DNA of 64,000 nucleotides from Photobacterium marinum (GCF_000331515.1 NZ_AMZO01000006.1:124001-188000), one strand, 5' to 3'. Positions 16,538 through 26,638 are shown, counted from the first letter of the stretch. The notes: generated from the sequence alone by a model not told the origin. Numbers and translations are program-made.

Positions 16538-18538
16538 ATGAAATCCACCAGTGATAACGAAAATAAACACAGCGAAAAGATTCTGATCCAGGCTCCCAGA
16601 TCTCACAAGGATGGCCATTTATTTTCGATCCCGCCTGCGCTTGTTGACTGGTTACCGCAATATCAGCACTTTAAAGGTGTCACCAAAAGTATCGCTGAAT
16701 TGTTGAACCTAATTTCGCTGCGAGGCTTATCAAGCAAAGACGGTATGGTTTCAACCACAGAGCTTGTAGAAGCAACAGAAGGCCAGTTAACTCGTGCTGC
16801 TATCCAGCAACGACTTCGTGCTGCTGTGAATATTGGTCTGTTTAATCAACAGCCTGTTCGTTTTGAGGAAGGTTTGGCTGGAAAGACCATGCTGCATCAC
16901 TTCGTCAATCCGGCACTGCTGGTTTCCCAGTTGGGTGCAACGAGCTTGAATTCGGAGCAAAATAAAGCCAAAGAGAAACAAAAACGCTCTAAGGCGTTGG
17001 CACAGAACCATGTTAATCGCCGCCTGCTTAATGAGCATGGTCTTGGCATACCGCCAACAATGCCTGATGAAGCTGATCAGTTTGTTGTCTCTCCTACCAG
17101 CTGGGCCGGGATCATTGATCAGGCACTGGCACCTCCGAGGACCAAGAAGAACTACCAAAAATCCATGGTTGCGATCAGCGGCACTAAAGCGATCATTGAA
17201 ACACGATCATCCAAGTCGATCATGACGGTTGACGATATGATGACGCTGTTTGCCTTGTTTACACTGACTGTTCAGTATCATGATCATCACCTGTCCGAGT
17301 ATGAGATCCAAAGTCGGATAATGGGGAATAAAACCCCGATTTACATTACTGATATTCTTGCTCTGCGTGGTAAGAAAGACAGCGGACCGGCCCGTGATTC
17401 GATCCGCGAAAGTATTGATCGGATCGAGTTTACTGACTTTCAGCTTCATGAACTGACCGGTCGCTGGCTGAGCGAAAATATGCCGGAAGGGTTCAAAAGT
17501 GATCGTTTTCGTTTTCTGGCCCGTACTATTACCGCTTCTGAGGAGGCGCCTCAGGAAGGGGAAGACGGTGAAATTCGTATTAAACCAAACCTGTATATTC
17601 TGGTCTGGGAGCCGTCATTCTTTGACGAACTGCTGACCCGGGATTACTTTTTCCTCTTCCCGCCGGAGATCTTGCGTCAGCATACCCTGGTATTCCAGCT
17701 GTACACCTTCTTCCGTAGCCGAATGTCGCGTCGTGTTCATGACTCGATGTTGCTCAGTGAGCTTAACCAGAAACTGGCTCGCAATATTGAGTGGCGACGT
17801 TTTTCCTCGGATCTGATCCGCGAACTGCGTAAGCTGGCCAAAGATAAAGTCACTGATCAGGTGATTGCGGTGAACCTGTGGGGGTATCACCTGACGATCA
17901 CGCCGATGGATCAAGATAAGCGCTATTGCGACTACCAGATTGATATCAAGTGTGATGCCGATGAAGTGATCCGTTATTGCCGAGCGAAAACGACCAACGA
18001 AGGTAAGCGTTCAATGGCACCGACTATGCCGAACCCGCTGCGCAATGAAATTCTGCCGAAGAAGGAGCTTGATCAGCTTTCCGAGATCATTGACGGTGAG
18101 TTTGAGCCGATCCAGCGCAAAGAGGGCCGTACCCGCGGCCGTCTGGGGCGTCGGGTTAAGCTTCGTAAGCACCTTGTGGAGATTAATGCAGATGAGCTGA
18201 CTATCACTCTGTCGAAATATACCTCTCCAGAGGCTCTACAACGCAGTATAACGGCTTTATCTGCCATGACGGGTCATTCACAGTCTTCAATCACTGAAGA
18301 GTGTCAGGGGCTTCTGGAGAAGCTGGATTGGCTGCGTGTCGGTGAAGAGGTTGTCAGCTACGATGTATTGAGTAAAACCGTTGAACTTTTCAACAGCCAG
18401 CAGGATGAAGGTCACCTGTCCATTGAGCGATTGATTTCTGGTCTCGCCGTACGGCGTAAGGTATGTAAGCTGGTTCACCAGGGACATTTTAATGAGCAGG
18501 TGATGACGGCTCTGGAAGATATGGCAAGAGGCTTGTAA
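16538..18538 (+). CDS. rctB: RctB, replication initiator of chromosome 2
   Basis: The 666-residue protein is clearly RctB (658 residues in V. cholerae), the Vibrionaceae-specific initiator that binds iterons, 39-mers and crtS and opens ori2. Highly conserved blocks include HFKGVTKSI, RGLSSKDGMVSTTEL, QLTRAAIQQRLRAAV, DEADQFVVSPTSWAGIIDQ, the LHELTGRWLSENMPEGF segment and NPLRNE. The N-terminus (about 1-15) and C-terminus (after about 600) diverge most. ATG at 16538 overlaps a short upstream ATG frame at 16531, and there is no strong ribosome-binding site, which suggests weak translation. Transcription probably starts in or after the unwinding element. Autorepression by RctB is known in V. cholerae. 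Confidence 0.97.
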   Translation: MKSTSDNENKHSEKILIQAPRSHKDGHLFSIPPALVDWLPQYQHFKGVTKSIAELLNLISLRGLSSKDGMVSTTELVEATEGQLTRAAIQQRLRAAVNIGLFNQQPVRFEEGLAGKTMLHHFVNPALLVSQLGATSLNSEQNKAKEKQKRSKALAQNHVNRRLLNEHGLGIPPTMPDEADQFVVSPTSWAGIIDQALAPPRTKKNYQKSMVAISGTKAIIETRSSKSIMTVDDMMTLFALFTLTVQYHDHHLSEYEIQSRIMGNKTPIYITDILALRGKKDSGPARDSIRESIDRIEFTDFQLHELTGRWLSENMPEGFKSDRFRFLARTITASEEAPQEGEDGEIRIKPNLYILVWEPSFFDELLTRDYFFLFPPEILRQHTLVFQLYTFFRSRMSRRVHDSMLLSELNQKLARNIEWRRFSSDLIRELRKLAKDKVTDQVIAVNLWGYHLTITPMDQDKRYCDYQIDIKCDADEVIRYCRAKTTNEGKRSMAPTMPNPLRNEILPKKELDQLSEIIDGEFEPIQRKEGRTRGRLGRRVKLRKHLVEINADELTITLSKYTSPEALQRSITALSAMTGHSQSSITEECQGLLEKLDWLRVGEEVVSYDVLSKTVELFNSQQDEGHLSIERLISGLAVRRKVCKLVHQGHFNEQVMTALEDMARGL

Positions 18539-18572
18539 CAGGGAAAACGCGTCAGTTCTTAGTGTAAGTATA

Positions 18573-18585
18573 TTTACACTGTAAA
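18573..18585. other. parS2: parS2 centromere-like site 6
   Basis: Perfect TTTACACTGTAAA 35 bases after the rctB stop codon. Confidence 0.92.
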
Positions 18586-18642
18586 TTAAATCACCAGTTT
18601 GCTTGTATATTGAGCTTGAAATTAGTTCATCAGGAACAAAAT

Positions 18643-18678
18643 AAAACCGGGAGTGCCGCAAGGTATTTCCGGTTTTTT
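18643..18678 (+). terminator. Terminator of rctB
   Basis: AAAACCGG and CCGGTTTT pair around an 18-base loop, followed by further T. Confidence 0.8.
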
Positions 18679-18793
18679 GTGTTTAAACCGGAAATAATCG
18701 CTGGCCAAGCGGAATTTTGTCTGTTGCGCCGTCAGAATCGTCAGGGTAGTTTAATTCGTTAAGTCTCTGTTCGGTGATGAAAAGGATGTTCAA

Positions 18794-21085
18794 ATGCGTT
18801 TAGCAGGGCGGTTTGCTTTAAGGCTGATCTGTGCGGTGTTGTTACTGGCGGGCCCAATTGTATCCTCTGCTCAGGAAACATCGGGAAGCGATGAGCTTCA
18901 GCGGAAGAAGATCGGTCTGGTGCTCAGCGGAGGAGGGGCCAAAGGTGCCGCTCATATCGGTGTGCTGGCTGTGCTGGAAGAAAATCGCATCCCGGTTGAT
19001 GTGATCACCGGCACCAGTATGGGAGCCTATGTTGGCGGGATGTATGCGATGGGGCTGTCTGCTGATGAAGTCATGACGCGGACTTTAGCGGCTGACTGGC
19101 GGAGTGGCTATGAAGATCGGGCCAGCCGGAATGACCTGAACCTCCGACGTAAGAAACAGAGTGATAATTACCAGATTTATGCTGATATCGGTTTGGATAT
19201 TGACGGTCAGTTTCGCGATAAACCTGGCGCTTTCCAAGGGCAGGGGATGGCAGTATTGCTTCGAGGCTTGACGGAGAACTTGCCTGAAATGGCTAGTTTT
19301 GATCAGTTGGCTATACCTTACCGGGCGATGGCGACCGACATTGCTCAAGTTCAGCCGGTGGCGATTGATAAGGGCCACCTGGCGACAGCGATGCAGGCAT
19401 CGATGACGGTGCCAGGGGCGCTGAAGCCTGTTCGCTGGCATCAGCACCTGCTGGTTGACGGTGGGGTCGTGAACAATATGCCGGTTGACGCAGCACAACG
19501 TCTCGGGGCGGATGTGATCATCGCGGTTGATTTGCGTGATGCTCTATTCGGCGAAAATGAACTCAACAGTGCCCTGAATATTATTGCTCAGCTAACCACT
19601 TTTATGACCAACAGTAGTGCTGATCTGCAGAAAGCCCTGATGAAGCCCGGTGATGTTTATCTGCAACCGGATGTGGCGTTCATGTTGGCTCCGGATTTTG
19701 ACAAGATGGGGCTGGCTTATAATGCCGGGAGAAAAGCGGCGCTTGATGCCCTCCCACAGTTACGCCGTTACCAAATATCTGAACCTGCATATCAGGATTA
19801 CCTGAAAAATAAATATGATCGTCGCAGTCAGGTCGTTGCAAATAATGCTTATTTTATTGATCGCATAGAGCTGGAAAATAATACCCGCCGTACGGATTTT
19901 GCTCTTATCACCATGCTGGATCTTAAGGTTGGCCGGGTGATATCGAATGAAGAACTCGAGGCGGCAGTTAACCGGCTTAATGCACAGGATATTTTTGCCC
20001 GTATAACTTACCGGATCAAACAGTTGGATGATGAAAACATTCTGGCGTTAGAGGTGAATGAGAAATCCTGGGGGCCTGGTTACCTTAATTTCAAGTTTGC
20101 TTTTGAAGACGATTTTGCCAACCGATCCGATTTTTCATTCGGTGCTCAATACATTTACACCGATCTGACTGAAAAGGGCGGTGAATGGCAGTTTGAATGG
20201 TTGCTCGGGAGCTGGAAGGAAGTCAAAACCGAGTTTTATTTCCCGCTTGATTACCGCAAACAGTTTTACACTTCGCTGGGGCTGGGATGGAACCGTGAGG
20301 TACGGGAATTTACGCTCAATGAAGAGCAGAGTGCTGAGATTGGCCGCAGTGGCGTCAATGTGATTGACACTGAATATGAAAATTACCATACATTTGCAGA
20401 AGTCGGCTGGAATCTGAAACCATGGATAGGTATTGCTGCCGGTTATCGCGGTCTGTCTGGGCAGGTGACTGAAATTAATGCCGAGGACAGTCAGGATTAC
20501 AGCTCTCACGGTCCTTATCTGGCTTTTGTTTATGATGATTTGAATAGCTACTATTTTCCGACCGAGGGATGGCTGTTCGAAGCTGAACTGGGCATTGGGA
20601 TGAATCGCAGCCAGCTCAATAATGGTGAGACCCTCAGCGAAGATAATATTTACTACGAAGTTAAATTGGCAAAGCCTTTTACTTATGAGCGCCATTCGTT
20701 GCTGGTTAATGCCAAAGGCGGAGGGTCCGACAGCGAGGAGCTGATCCCGATTTATGTTCAGGATCTGGGCGGGCTGTTTAATCTGTCCGGTTTCCATCGG
20801 TTTGAACTGAACGGTCATTATCGAGTCTTTGGTTCCCTGATTTATCGTTATCGCCTGCTGGATAATAATTTCGGTGCCTTTTCTGCTCCGGTGTATATCG
20901 GGGCCTCCATTGAGCGCGGCGGGGTTTGGGATGACAGCAGTGATATCAGTTGGCAAAGCAGTATTGGTGCAGCCAGTATTTATGTGGCAGTCGATTCGCC
21001 GTTGGGGCCTCTGTACTTTGCCTACGGTCAGGCAGAAGCTGGCGAAAATTCAGTTTATTTATCGGTCGGCAGCGCTTTTAACTAA
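18794..21085 (+). CDS. Patatin-like phospholipase fused to an outer-membrane beta-barrel (type Vd-like)
   Basis: The 763-residue protein has a signal peptide (1-26, cut after VSSA), then a patatin domain with oxyanion motif GGGAKG (46-51), catalytic Ser75 in GTSMG and Asp222 in DGGVVNN. A POTRA-like module (about 345-420) and a C-terminal Omp85/BamA-type barrel ending in alternating aromatic strands follow. This order is that of PlpD-type Vd autotransporters, which display or secrete a phospholipase A. The catalytic dyad is intact. AAGGAT lies nine bases before the ATG. It is not in an obvious operon. Confidence 0.88.
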   Translation: MRLAGRFALRLICAVLLLAGPIVSSAQETSGSDELQRKKIGLVLSGGGAKGAAHIGVLAVLEENRIPVDVITGTSMGAYVGGMYAMGLSADEVMTRTLAADWRSGYEDRASRNDLNLRRKKQSDNYQIYADIGLDIDGQFRDKPGAFQGQGMAVLLRGLTENLPEMASFDQLAIPYRAMATDIAQVQPVAIDKGHLATAMQASMTVPGALKPVRWHQHLLVDGGVVNNMPVDAAQRLGADVIIAVDLRDALFGENELNSALNIIAQLTTFMTNSSADLQKALMKPGDVYLQPDVAFMLAPDFDKMGLAYNAGRKAALDALPQLRRYQISEPAYQDYLKNKYDRRSQVVANNAYFIDRIELENNTRRTDFALITMLDLKVGRVISNEELEAAVNRLNAQDIFARITYRIKQLDDENILALEVNEKSWGPGYLNFKFAFEDDFANRSDFSFGAQYIYTDLTEKGGEWQFEWLLGSWKEVKTEFYFPLDYRKQFYTSLGLGWNREVREFTLNEEQSAEIGRSGVNVIDTEYENYHTFAEVGWNLKPWIGIAAGYRGLSGQVTEINAEDSQDYSSHGPYLAFVYDDLNSYYFPTEGWLFEAELGIGMNRSQLNNGETLSEDNIYYEVKLAKPFTYERHSLLVNAKGGGSDSEELIPIYVQDLGGLFNLSGFHRFELNGHYRVFGSLIYRYRLLDNNFGAFSAPVYIGASIERGGVWDDSSDISWQSSIGAASIYVAVDSPLGPLYFAYGQAEAGENSVYLSVGSAFN

Positions 21086-21545
21086 GACGAAGCCTTAGCG
21101 GAGGTGGTGACAAGGTTTCACAGCCGATTTGTTTAAAATGGAAATGTTTTGATAATTCTGACATTTCGCTGACAATTGAACAGTGTGTTCAGGCACAATA
21201 GAACACGGATATAACCTTTGTCCTTTCGTTGTGAGAGATAAAGTCCCGTTATGGATATCGGGCTCTTTTTCTTGCCACCCATCGAAAAGCAATATATGAG
21301 TTTTTGCGAGCCATCACCTGGCTCGCTTTTTTTTGCCTGTTTGCCATATTTTCGTGGTTACGTTTTCTCTTCTTCCTTTCTTGCCTAGTTCGTCAACACT
21401 CAAACTAACTGCCAAAGATCAGCCATTTATTGCGGCAATATACTTATTATCAACCAAACTTATACCAATGGATGGACAGTTGCTCGTTTGCCTGAGTTTG
21501 AACACTGTCGTTGGCATCGCGGGCACTTACTATTTGGCAGGGATT
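21086..21545. other. Intergenic region with two hairpins before the RND genes
   Basis: There is no clear gene in about 460 bases; the frame open upstream of 21546 lacks family similarity. A weaker hairpin (CCCG/CGGG) ending in CTCTTTTTCTT lies near 21242-21273 and a strong terminator follows at 21306. Two terminators in a row leave room for a short independent transcript, but no good promoter was seen. Confidence 0.45.
21306..21334 (+). terminator. Strong intrinsic terminator
   Basis: GCGAGCC pairs with GGCTCGC across a seven-base loop, followed by eight T. It insulates the RND operon from upstream transcription. Confidence 0.92.
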
Positions 21546-22619
21546 ATGAGAATCAGCTTGATTGTTGCGGTGTTATTGCTGGCAGGCTTAATGGCAGCTG
21601 TCTGGTTCAAAGAGCAAGGGCGCAGCCAGCCCGGCGGTTTTTCCCGCAACAGCGTACCGAGTGTCGTGGTGACCAAAGTTAGCAGGCAGGATGTCCGGCG
21701 TGAAGTTGAGGCCCTCGGTACGGTGAAATCAAGAGAGTCTGTGGTGCTGTCAGCCAAGGTGACGGAAAAGGTTGAGTTGGTTCATTTTGCTGATGGCCAG
21801 CAGGTTAGTGCCGGTGAGCTGCTGGTCACTCTGAGGGCAGGGGAACAACAGGCCAAGGTCCGGGCTGCTAATGCCAATTTGAAGGAACAACAGCGGGAAT
21901 ATAAACGGATTGAAGGTCTGGTCAAGCGCAAGACAGTGCCGCGTTCTGAGCTGGATAAGCTCTTCACCGATATAGAAATAGCCCGTGCTGTGCTGGCCCA
22001 GAACCAGGCCGAGCTGGAAGCCCGGTTTATACAGGCGCCGTTTGCCGGCCTGTTGGGCTTTCGGCAGATCAGCCCTGGAGCTTTGGTGACGCCCGGAACC
22101 GTGATCACCACGTTAGATGATCTTGCCAAGGTGAAACTCGACTTTACCATTCCGGAGCCGTTTATCGGCGAACTACAGCTGGGCTCGGTGATTGAGGGAG
22201 AGGTGGCAGCCTATGCTGAGCGGCGTTTTATCGGTGAGGTCACCGGGATCGACAGCCGGGTCAATCCCCTGACACGGGCGATTGTGGTCCGGGCTGAAAT
22301 CGATAACCCCGGTTTTCTGTTGCGTCCGGGTATGCTGATGATCCTGAACCTGATTGTTGAACAGCGAGAAGGGCTGGTGGTTCCGGAAGAAGCCTTGGTT
22401 CCCCGTCAACGTAATAACTTTCTGTTTGTTGTCACACCGGAAAATGTGGTGGAGCAGCGCCAGGTGGCGGTGGGCTTTCGCACCCGTGGAACAGCTGAAA
22501 TTACCCGTGGAGTGGAAGAGGGGGAGCTGATCATTACTCGCGGGATCCAGCGAGTCAGGCCGGGACAGACAGTCGAGACCCGTACCAGTGAACGCTTTAC
22601 CTATCGGGAGGCTGACTGA
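21546..22619 (+). CDS. RND efflux periplasmic adaptor (membrane fusion protein)
   Basis: The 357-residue adaptor bridges an inner-membrane RND pump and an outer-membrane channel. It begins with a membrane anchor (MRISLIVAVLLLAG), then a lipoyl half-motif (ADGQQVSAGELLVTL), a helical hairpin (about 110-160), the returning lipoyl half (IQAPFAGLLGFRQISPGALV), a beta-barrel and a membrane-proximal domain. The frame is open 71 codons upstream, but ATG at 21546 has AGGGA just before it and gives the correct anchor. Its stop overlaps the next start by one base. No outer-membrane factor gene follows, so a TolC-like channel from elsewhere is likely used. Confidence 0.9.
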   Translation: MRISLIVAVLLLAGLMAAVWFKEQGRSQPGGFSRNSVPSVVVTKVSRQDVRREVEALGTVKSRESVVLSAKVTEKVELVHFADGQQVSAGELLVTLRAGEQQAKVRAANANLKEQQREYKRIEGLVKRKTVPRSELDKLFTDIEIARAVLAQNQAELEARFIQAPFAGLLGFRQISPGALVTPGTVITTLDDLAKVKLDFTIPEPFIGELQLGSVIEGEVAAYAERRFIGEVTGIDSRVNPLTRAIVVRAEIDNPGFLLRPGMLMILNLIVEQREGLVVPEEALVPRQRNNFLFVVTPENVVEQRQVAVGFRTRGTAEITRGVEEGELIITRGIQRVRPGQTVETRTSERFTYREAD

Positions 22620-25600
22620 TGTTGCTGACAGATATTTCGGTAAAGCGGCCGGTACTGGGTTCTGTGATCAGCTTATTGCTGATCACCTTTGGTCTGATTG
22701 GTTACAGCAAGCTGCCGCTGAGGGAGTACCCGAGTATCGACCCGCCAGTCGTCACGGTCTCTACCACTTACCGGGGAGCGTCAGCGGCGATAGTTGAAAC
22801 TCGTATTACCCAGCTGGTTGAAGATCGGATTGCTGGGCTGGAGGGGATTCGCAATATCAGCTCGCAGAGCCGTGACGGTCGCTCGACGGTCACGCTGGAG
22901 TTCGGTATTGGCCGGGATATTGATGCTGCTGCCAATGACGTCCGTGATCGAATTTCCGGCATTCTTAACGATCTTCCCGATGAAGCTGAGCCGCCTGAAG
23001 TGCAGAAAGCGGCAGCCAGCTCTGAAGTGATCATGTGGCTGAACCTGGTTTCGGATCGGTTGGATACTCTGGAGCTGACCGATTATGCCAGCCGCTATCT
23101 GGTTGATCGCTTCTCAGTTGTGGACGGGGTCGCAAATATTCGGATTGGCGGCGGAAAACAATATGCGCTTCGGATTTGGATTGATCGCCAGAAACTTGCT
23201 TCACGGGGGCTGACCGTCACCGATATTGAAGATGCACTTCGCGATGACAATGTTGAACTGCCTGCCGGGTCGTTAGAATCTCAAAATCGGCAGTTTTCGC
23301 TCCGCACTTTGCGCAGTTTCATCGCTCCGGAGGATTTTTCCCGGCTGGTTGTCGGTACCGGAACTGACGGTTATTTGATTCGGCTGGGTGATGTAGCCAG
23401 TGTGGCTCTGGCTGCTGAAGAAGAGCGGATCACTTTCCGAGGCAATACCCAGGACATGATTGGTCTTGGGATCAATCGCCAGTCTACCGCCAATACATTG
23501 GAAGTTGCCAAGGCGGTGAATGCTTTGGTCGATGAGCTCAACCCGACCCTGCCTGAAGGTATGGAAATCAAACGCTCCTATGATTCATCGGTTTTTATTC
23601 AGGCCTCTGTTGATGAAGTCTATAAAACCCTGTTTATTGCGCTCGGGCTGGTGGTTTTGGTGATTTACCTGTTTCTCGGCAGTGTCCGGGCGATGCTGAT
23701 CCCGGCGCTGACTTTGCCGGTTTCCCTGATTGGCAGCTTTATCATCCTTTACGCCCTGGGCTTTACCATTAATCTGCTTACCTTGCTGGCATTAATACTG
23801 GCTATCGGGATTGTGGTTGATGATGCCATTGTGATGCTGGAAAACATTCATCGACGCATTGAGGCGGGAGAGCCCCCGCTCAAGGCTGCGTTTCTGGGGG
23901 CGAGGCAGGTGAGTTTTGCGATTGTGGCCACAACGGTCGTGTTAGTCGCGGTTTTCCTGCCGATTGGTTTTCTGGAAGGGGATTTGGGCAAGCTTTTCCG
24001 CGAGTTTTCCATAGCGATCAGTTCGGCGGTGGTGCTGTCCTCATTGGTGGCCCTGACCCTGAGTCCGATGATGGGCTCAAAAATTATGCGCCGCGTAGAG
24101 AATGAGTCCTGGCTGGTCAGAAAAGTCAGCGGGATCCTTGCTCGTATGACTGCATTTTACCGTCGCTTGCTGGCTAAGGGATTGCACCGACCTTCCCTGG
24201 TGATGGTGATTATGGTTATCGCGCTGGCTGGCAGTGGCTGGCTGGCGAGCCGGATCCCGTCGGAATTTGCTCCGAGGGAAGATCGCGGGGCAATGTTTAT
24301 TATCGTTAATGGCCCTCAGGGAGCCAGCTTTGAGTTTATGCAGCCGTATATGGATGAGATTGAACACCGTCTGATGCCGCTGGTTGAAGCCGGGGAAGTG
24401 AAGCGGTTGCTGGTCAGGGCCCCCAGGGGCTGGGGACGGATTGAAGATTTTTCTAACGGTTTTGCCATTGTGGTGCTGGAGGACTGGGCACAGCGACGTG
24501 ATGCTTTCTCAATTATCGCTGATATTCGACGACGGTTGTCTGATCTGGCCGGAGTAAGGGCTTTTCCTGTGATGCGACAGCCGTTTGGGCGCGGGGTCGG
24601 TAAACCGGTGCAGTTTGTGCTGGGAGGCGGCAGCTACGAAGAGCTGGCTCAATGGCGCGATATTCTGCTCGATGAAGCGGCAGCCAACCCGAACCTGACC
24701 GGGGTGGATCACGATTACAAAGAAACCAAACCACAGTTGCGGATTAAGATTGATCGTGACAGGGCCGGAGATCTCGGGGTGTCGATACGGGATATCGGCC
24801 AGACCCTCGAATCTATGCTCGGTTCCCGTTTAGTAACGACCTATACCTGGCGGGGAGAAGAATATGATGTGGTGATTGAAGGCCAAAGGGAGAGGCAAAA
24901 TACAGCCGCGGATTTGAATAATCTTTATGTGCGCTCTGATCGCAGTGATGAGCTGATACCGTTATCGAGCCTGATTTCGGTTGAAGAGTTTGCCAGTGCG
25001 CCTCAGCTTAATCGTTATAACCGGGTAAGGGCGATAACAATTGAGGCTAATCTTGCCGGAAACTATACCCTCGGGGAGGCACTCAATTACCTGAACGGAT
25101 TGGTTTATCAACATCTTCCTGCGGATGCGGTGGTCAATTACAAAGGAGCATCGCAGGATTATCAGGATTCCGGCTCTTCAATACTGTTCGTATTTTCCAT
25201 GTCATTGGTGGTGGTTTTTCTGGTACTGGCAGCTCAGTTTGAAAGTTATATCCATCCGCTGGTGATTATGTTGACAGTGCCGTTGGCAATGTTTGGGGCA
25301 TTGTTGGGGCTGTATTTTGCCGATCAAACGCTGAACATTTATTCTCAGATAGGGATTATCATGCTGATAGGCTTGGCGGCCAAGAACGGGATATTGATCG
25401 TTGAGTTTGCTAATCAGCTTCGGGATCAGGGAGAAGCGTTTGAGCAGGCTATCCTAGATGCGGCCGCTGCCCGTTTACGCCCCATTCTGATGACAGCGAT
25501 TACGACGGCTGCAGGGGCGGTGCCGTTGATTATGGCATCCGGAGCCGGGGCTGAAACGCGCTTGGTGATAGGTATTGTTGTGATGTCTGGCATCTTGGTG

Positions 25601-25717
25601 GCGACCATGTTTACTTTGCTGGTGGTGCCTGTGGTGTATCGCTTACTGGCTCGCAACACTCACAGTCCGGAATTTGTGGCTAAGACGTTGGAAAAACAAC
25701 TGAAAATCAGTGAGTGA
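22619..25717 (+). CDS. RND multidrug efflux transporter, HAE1 type
   Basis: This 1032-residue inner-membrane pump has the 12-helix RND fold with two large periplasmic loops. It starts ISVKRPVLGSVISLLL, as in AcrB relatives. The proton-relay aspartates D401 and D402 are in GIVVDDAIVMLENI in TM4, and the TM10 lysine is in GLAAKNGILIVEFA. Loop motifs such as GRDIDAAANDV and PLTRAIV-like adaptor contacts support hydrophobe/amphiphile export. It is translationally coupled to the adaptor (TGATG). It resembles the Vex pumps of Vibrio, but which one was not resolved, and the substrate is unknown. Confidence 0.92.
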   Translation: MLLTDISVKRPVLGSVISLLLITFGLIGYSKLPLREYPSIDPPVVTVSTTYRGASAAIVETRITQLVEDRIAGLEGIRNISSQSRDGRSTVTLEFGIGRDIDAAANDVRDRISGILNDLPDEAEPPEVQKAAASSEVIMWLNLVSDRLDTLELTDYASRYLVDRFSVVDGVANIRIGGGKQYALRIWIDRQKLASRGLTVTDIEDALRDDNVELPAGSLESQNRQFSLRTLRSFIAPEDFSRLVVGTGTDGYLIRLGDVASVALAAEEERITFRGNTQDMIGLGINRQSTANTLEVAKAVNALVDELNPTLPEGMEIKRSYDSSVFIQASVDEVYKTLFIALGLVVLVIYLFLGSVRAMLIPALTLPVSLIGSFIILYALGFTINLLTLLALILAIGIVVDDAIVMLENIHRRIEAGEPPLKAAFLGARQVSFAIVATTVVLVAVFLPIGFLEGDLGKLFREFSIAISSAVVLSSLVALTLSPMMGSKIMRRVENESWLVRKVSGILARMTAFYRRLLAKGLHRPSLVMVIMVIALAGSGWLASRIPSEFAPREDRGAMFIIVNGPQGASFEFMQPYMDEIEHRLMPLVEAGEVKRLLVRAPRGWGRIEDFSNGFAIVVLEDWAQRRDAFSIIADIRRRLSDLAGVRAFPVMRQPFGRGVGKPVQFVLGGGSYEELAQWRDILLDEAAANPNLTGVDHDYKETKPQLRIKIDRDRAGDLGVSIRDIGQTLESMLGSRLVTTYTWRGEEYDVVIEGQRERQNTAADLNNLYVRSDRSDELIPLSSLISVEEFASAPQLNRYNRVRAITIEANLAGNYTLGEALNYLNGLVYQHLPADAVVNYKGASQDYQDSGSSILFVFSMSLVVVFLVLAAQFESYIHPLVIMLTVPLAMFGALLGLYFADQTLNIYSQIGIIMLIGLAAKNGILIVEFANQLRDQGEAFEQAILDAAAARLRPILMTAITTAAGAVPLIMASGAGAETRLVIGIVVMSGILVATMFTLLVVPVVYRLLARNTHSPEFVAKTLEKQLKISE

Positions 25718-26014
25718 AAACGGTGAAGTAATCTGATCTGTTGATTGATTTAATTTTAGTTAGAAATAAGTCTGATTGTGTTTCTGTTAGCAGTAGCAAT
25801 ATCGAATACAAACTTGGATAAGACGATCTCTCGTTATTGTTAATCTTAGGATCCTTAAGCGTACTGACAGGTTTAATGCGAGTTGGGTAACATTCTGATC
25901 TATTATCTGTTTGTGTTGTTAGTGCCTTGAGATAAGCTCTGAAATGCCACTAAGTCTACGGACTGGGAAATGGCTGTTGTCAGATCCTTATCTGATAATC
26001 GCTATAGGCGCTTC

Positions 26015-26080
26015 GCCACCGGGCGGCAGAAACTGATGCATGGCTTAAATTGGTTTCTCTGTTCGGTGGCTTTTAATTTT
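26015..26080 (+). terminator. Long two-part hairpin followed by T-rich tail
   Basis: GCCACCG (26015-26021) pairs with CGGTGGC (26064-26070), and inside it CAGAAAC (26027-26033) pairs with GTTTCT (26053-26058). TTTTAATTTT follows. It could terminate the RND operon 300 bases downstream of its stop or belong to a short RNA. Confidence 0.6.
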
Positions 26081-26117
26081 CGCTGCCTGTAATGGCGATG
26101 AAAGCGGCCTGAAAAGA

Positions 26118-26145
26118 AAAGGCCGGATACAACTACCCGGCCTTT
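26118..26145 (-). terminator. Terminator of the small periplasmic protein gene
   Basis: AAAGGCCGG and CCGGCCTTT form a perfect stem. On the minus strand it is followed by TTTCTTTTC. Confidence 0.85.
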
Positions 26146-26174
26146 CTGCTTATCTTCATTTCTGTGCTGATGGA

Positions 26175-26384
26175 TCAGTACTTGGATTCTTCTTTACTGG
26201 CTTTCTTAGCGTGCTCTGCCTTGAGTTTATTACACTCAGTTACCGGCATTGAGGTTACGCCCAACATTTTTCCATCTTGCATACAGACAACATGAGGGAC
26301 AGTTACTTGGCTGCCGCCACTCATACTGTTAGCCAAGGCAAAACCTGAAAAAACCAAGCAAAGTAGAACTAGAACCTTTTTCAT
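26175..26384 (-). CDS. Small periplasmic protein, 69 aa
   Basis: It has a clear signal peptide (MKKVLVLLCLVFSGFALA) and a mature part of about 51 residues with two cysteines (HVVCMQDG and TECNKL) that may form a disulphide, and a charged C-terminal tail (KAEHAKKASKEESK). A strong GGAGG lies nine bases before the ATG. It is monocistronic with its own terminator. I do not recognise the family. Function unknown. Confidence 0.8.
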   Translation of the reverse strand: MKKVLVLLCLVFSGFALANSMSGGSQVTVPHVVCMQDGKMLGVTSMPVTECNKLKAEHAKKASKEESKY

Positions 26385-26638
26385 TTGGAACCTCCGACAG
26401 TGTTTGGAGTTATTGGTTAAGTTATCAACCAGCCAGATTTTTATCTGTTTGATAATAATCGTAGCAGGTATGTGCTTTGTTAGTATGTTGCTGTGATGTT
26501 GATATGCATCTTTTTTTATTCATGGAATGAATCCATCAATTTATCAGTACGTTGCACTTTGTCTGTTCGAACAATGAGTACACTTTCAGATTAACGACGG
26601 AAGCTTAAATCAGGCTGAATAACACGGCCGGAAAGGGA

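Larger units (their letters stand above)
25718..26174. other. Intergenic region with structured segments
   Basis: No gene is seen in 457 bases. It holds a small dyad TCAGAT/ATCTGA (25980-25995), a long terminator-like hairpin (26015-26080) and the minus-strand terminator at 26118-26145. The left part (25718-25970) shows nothing recognisable. Confidence 0.5.

Noticed and set aside
20135..20956. Minus-strand frame of 273 codons opposite the patatin barrel domain
   Set aside because: Antisense shadow without motifs or start signals.
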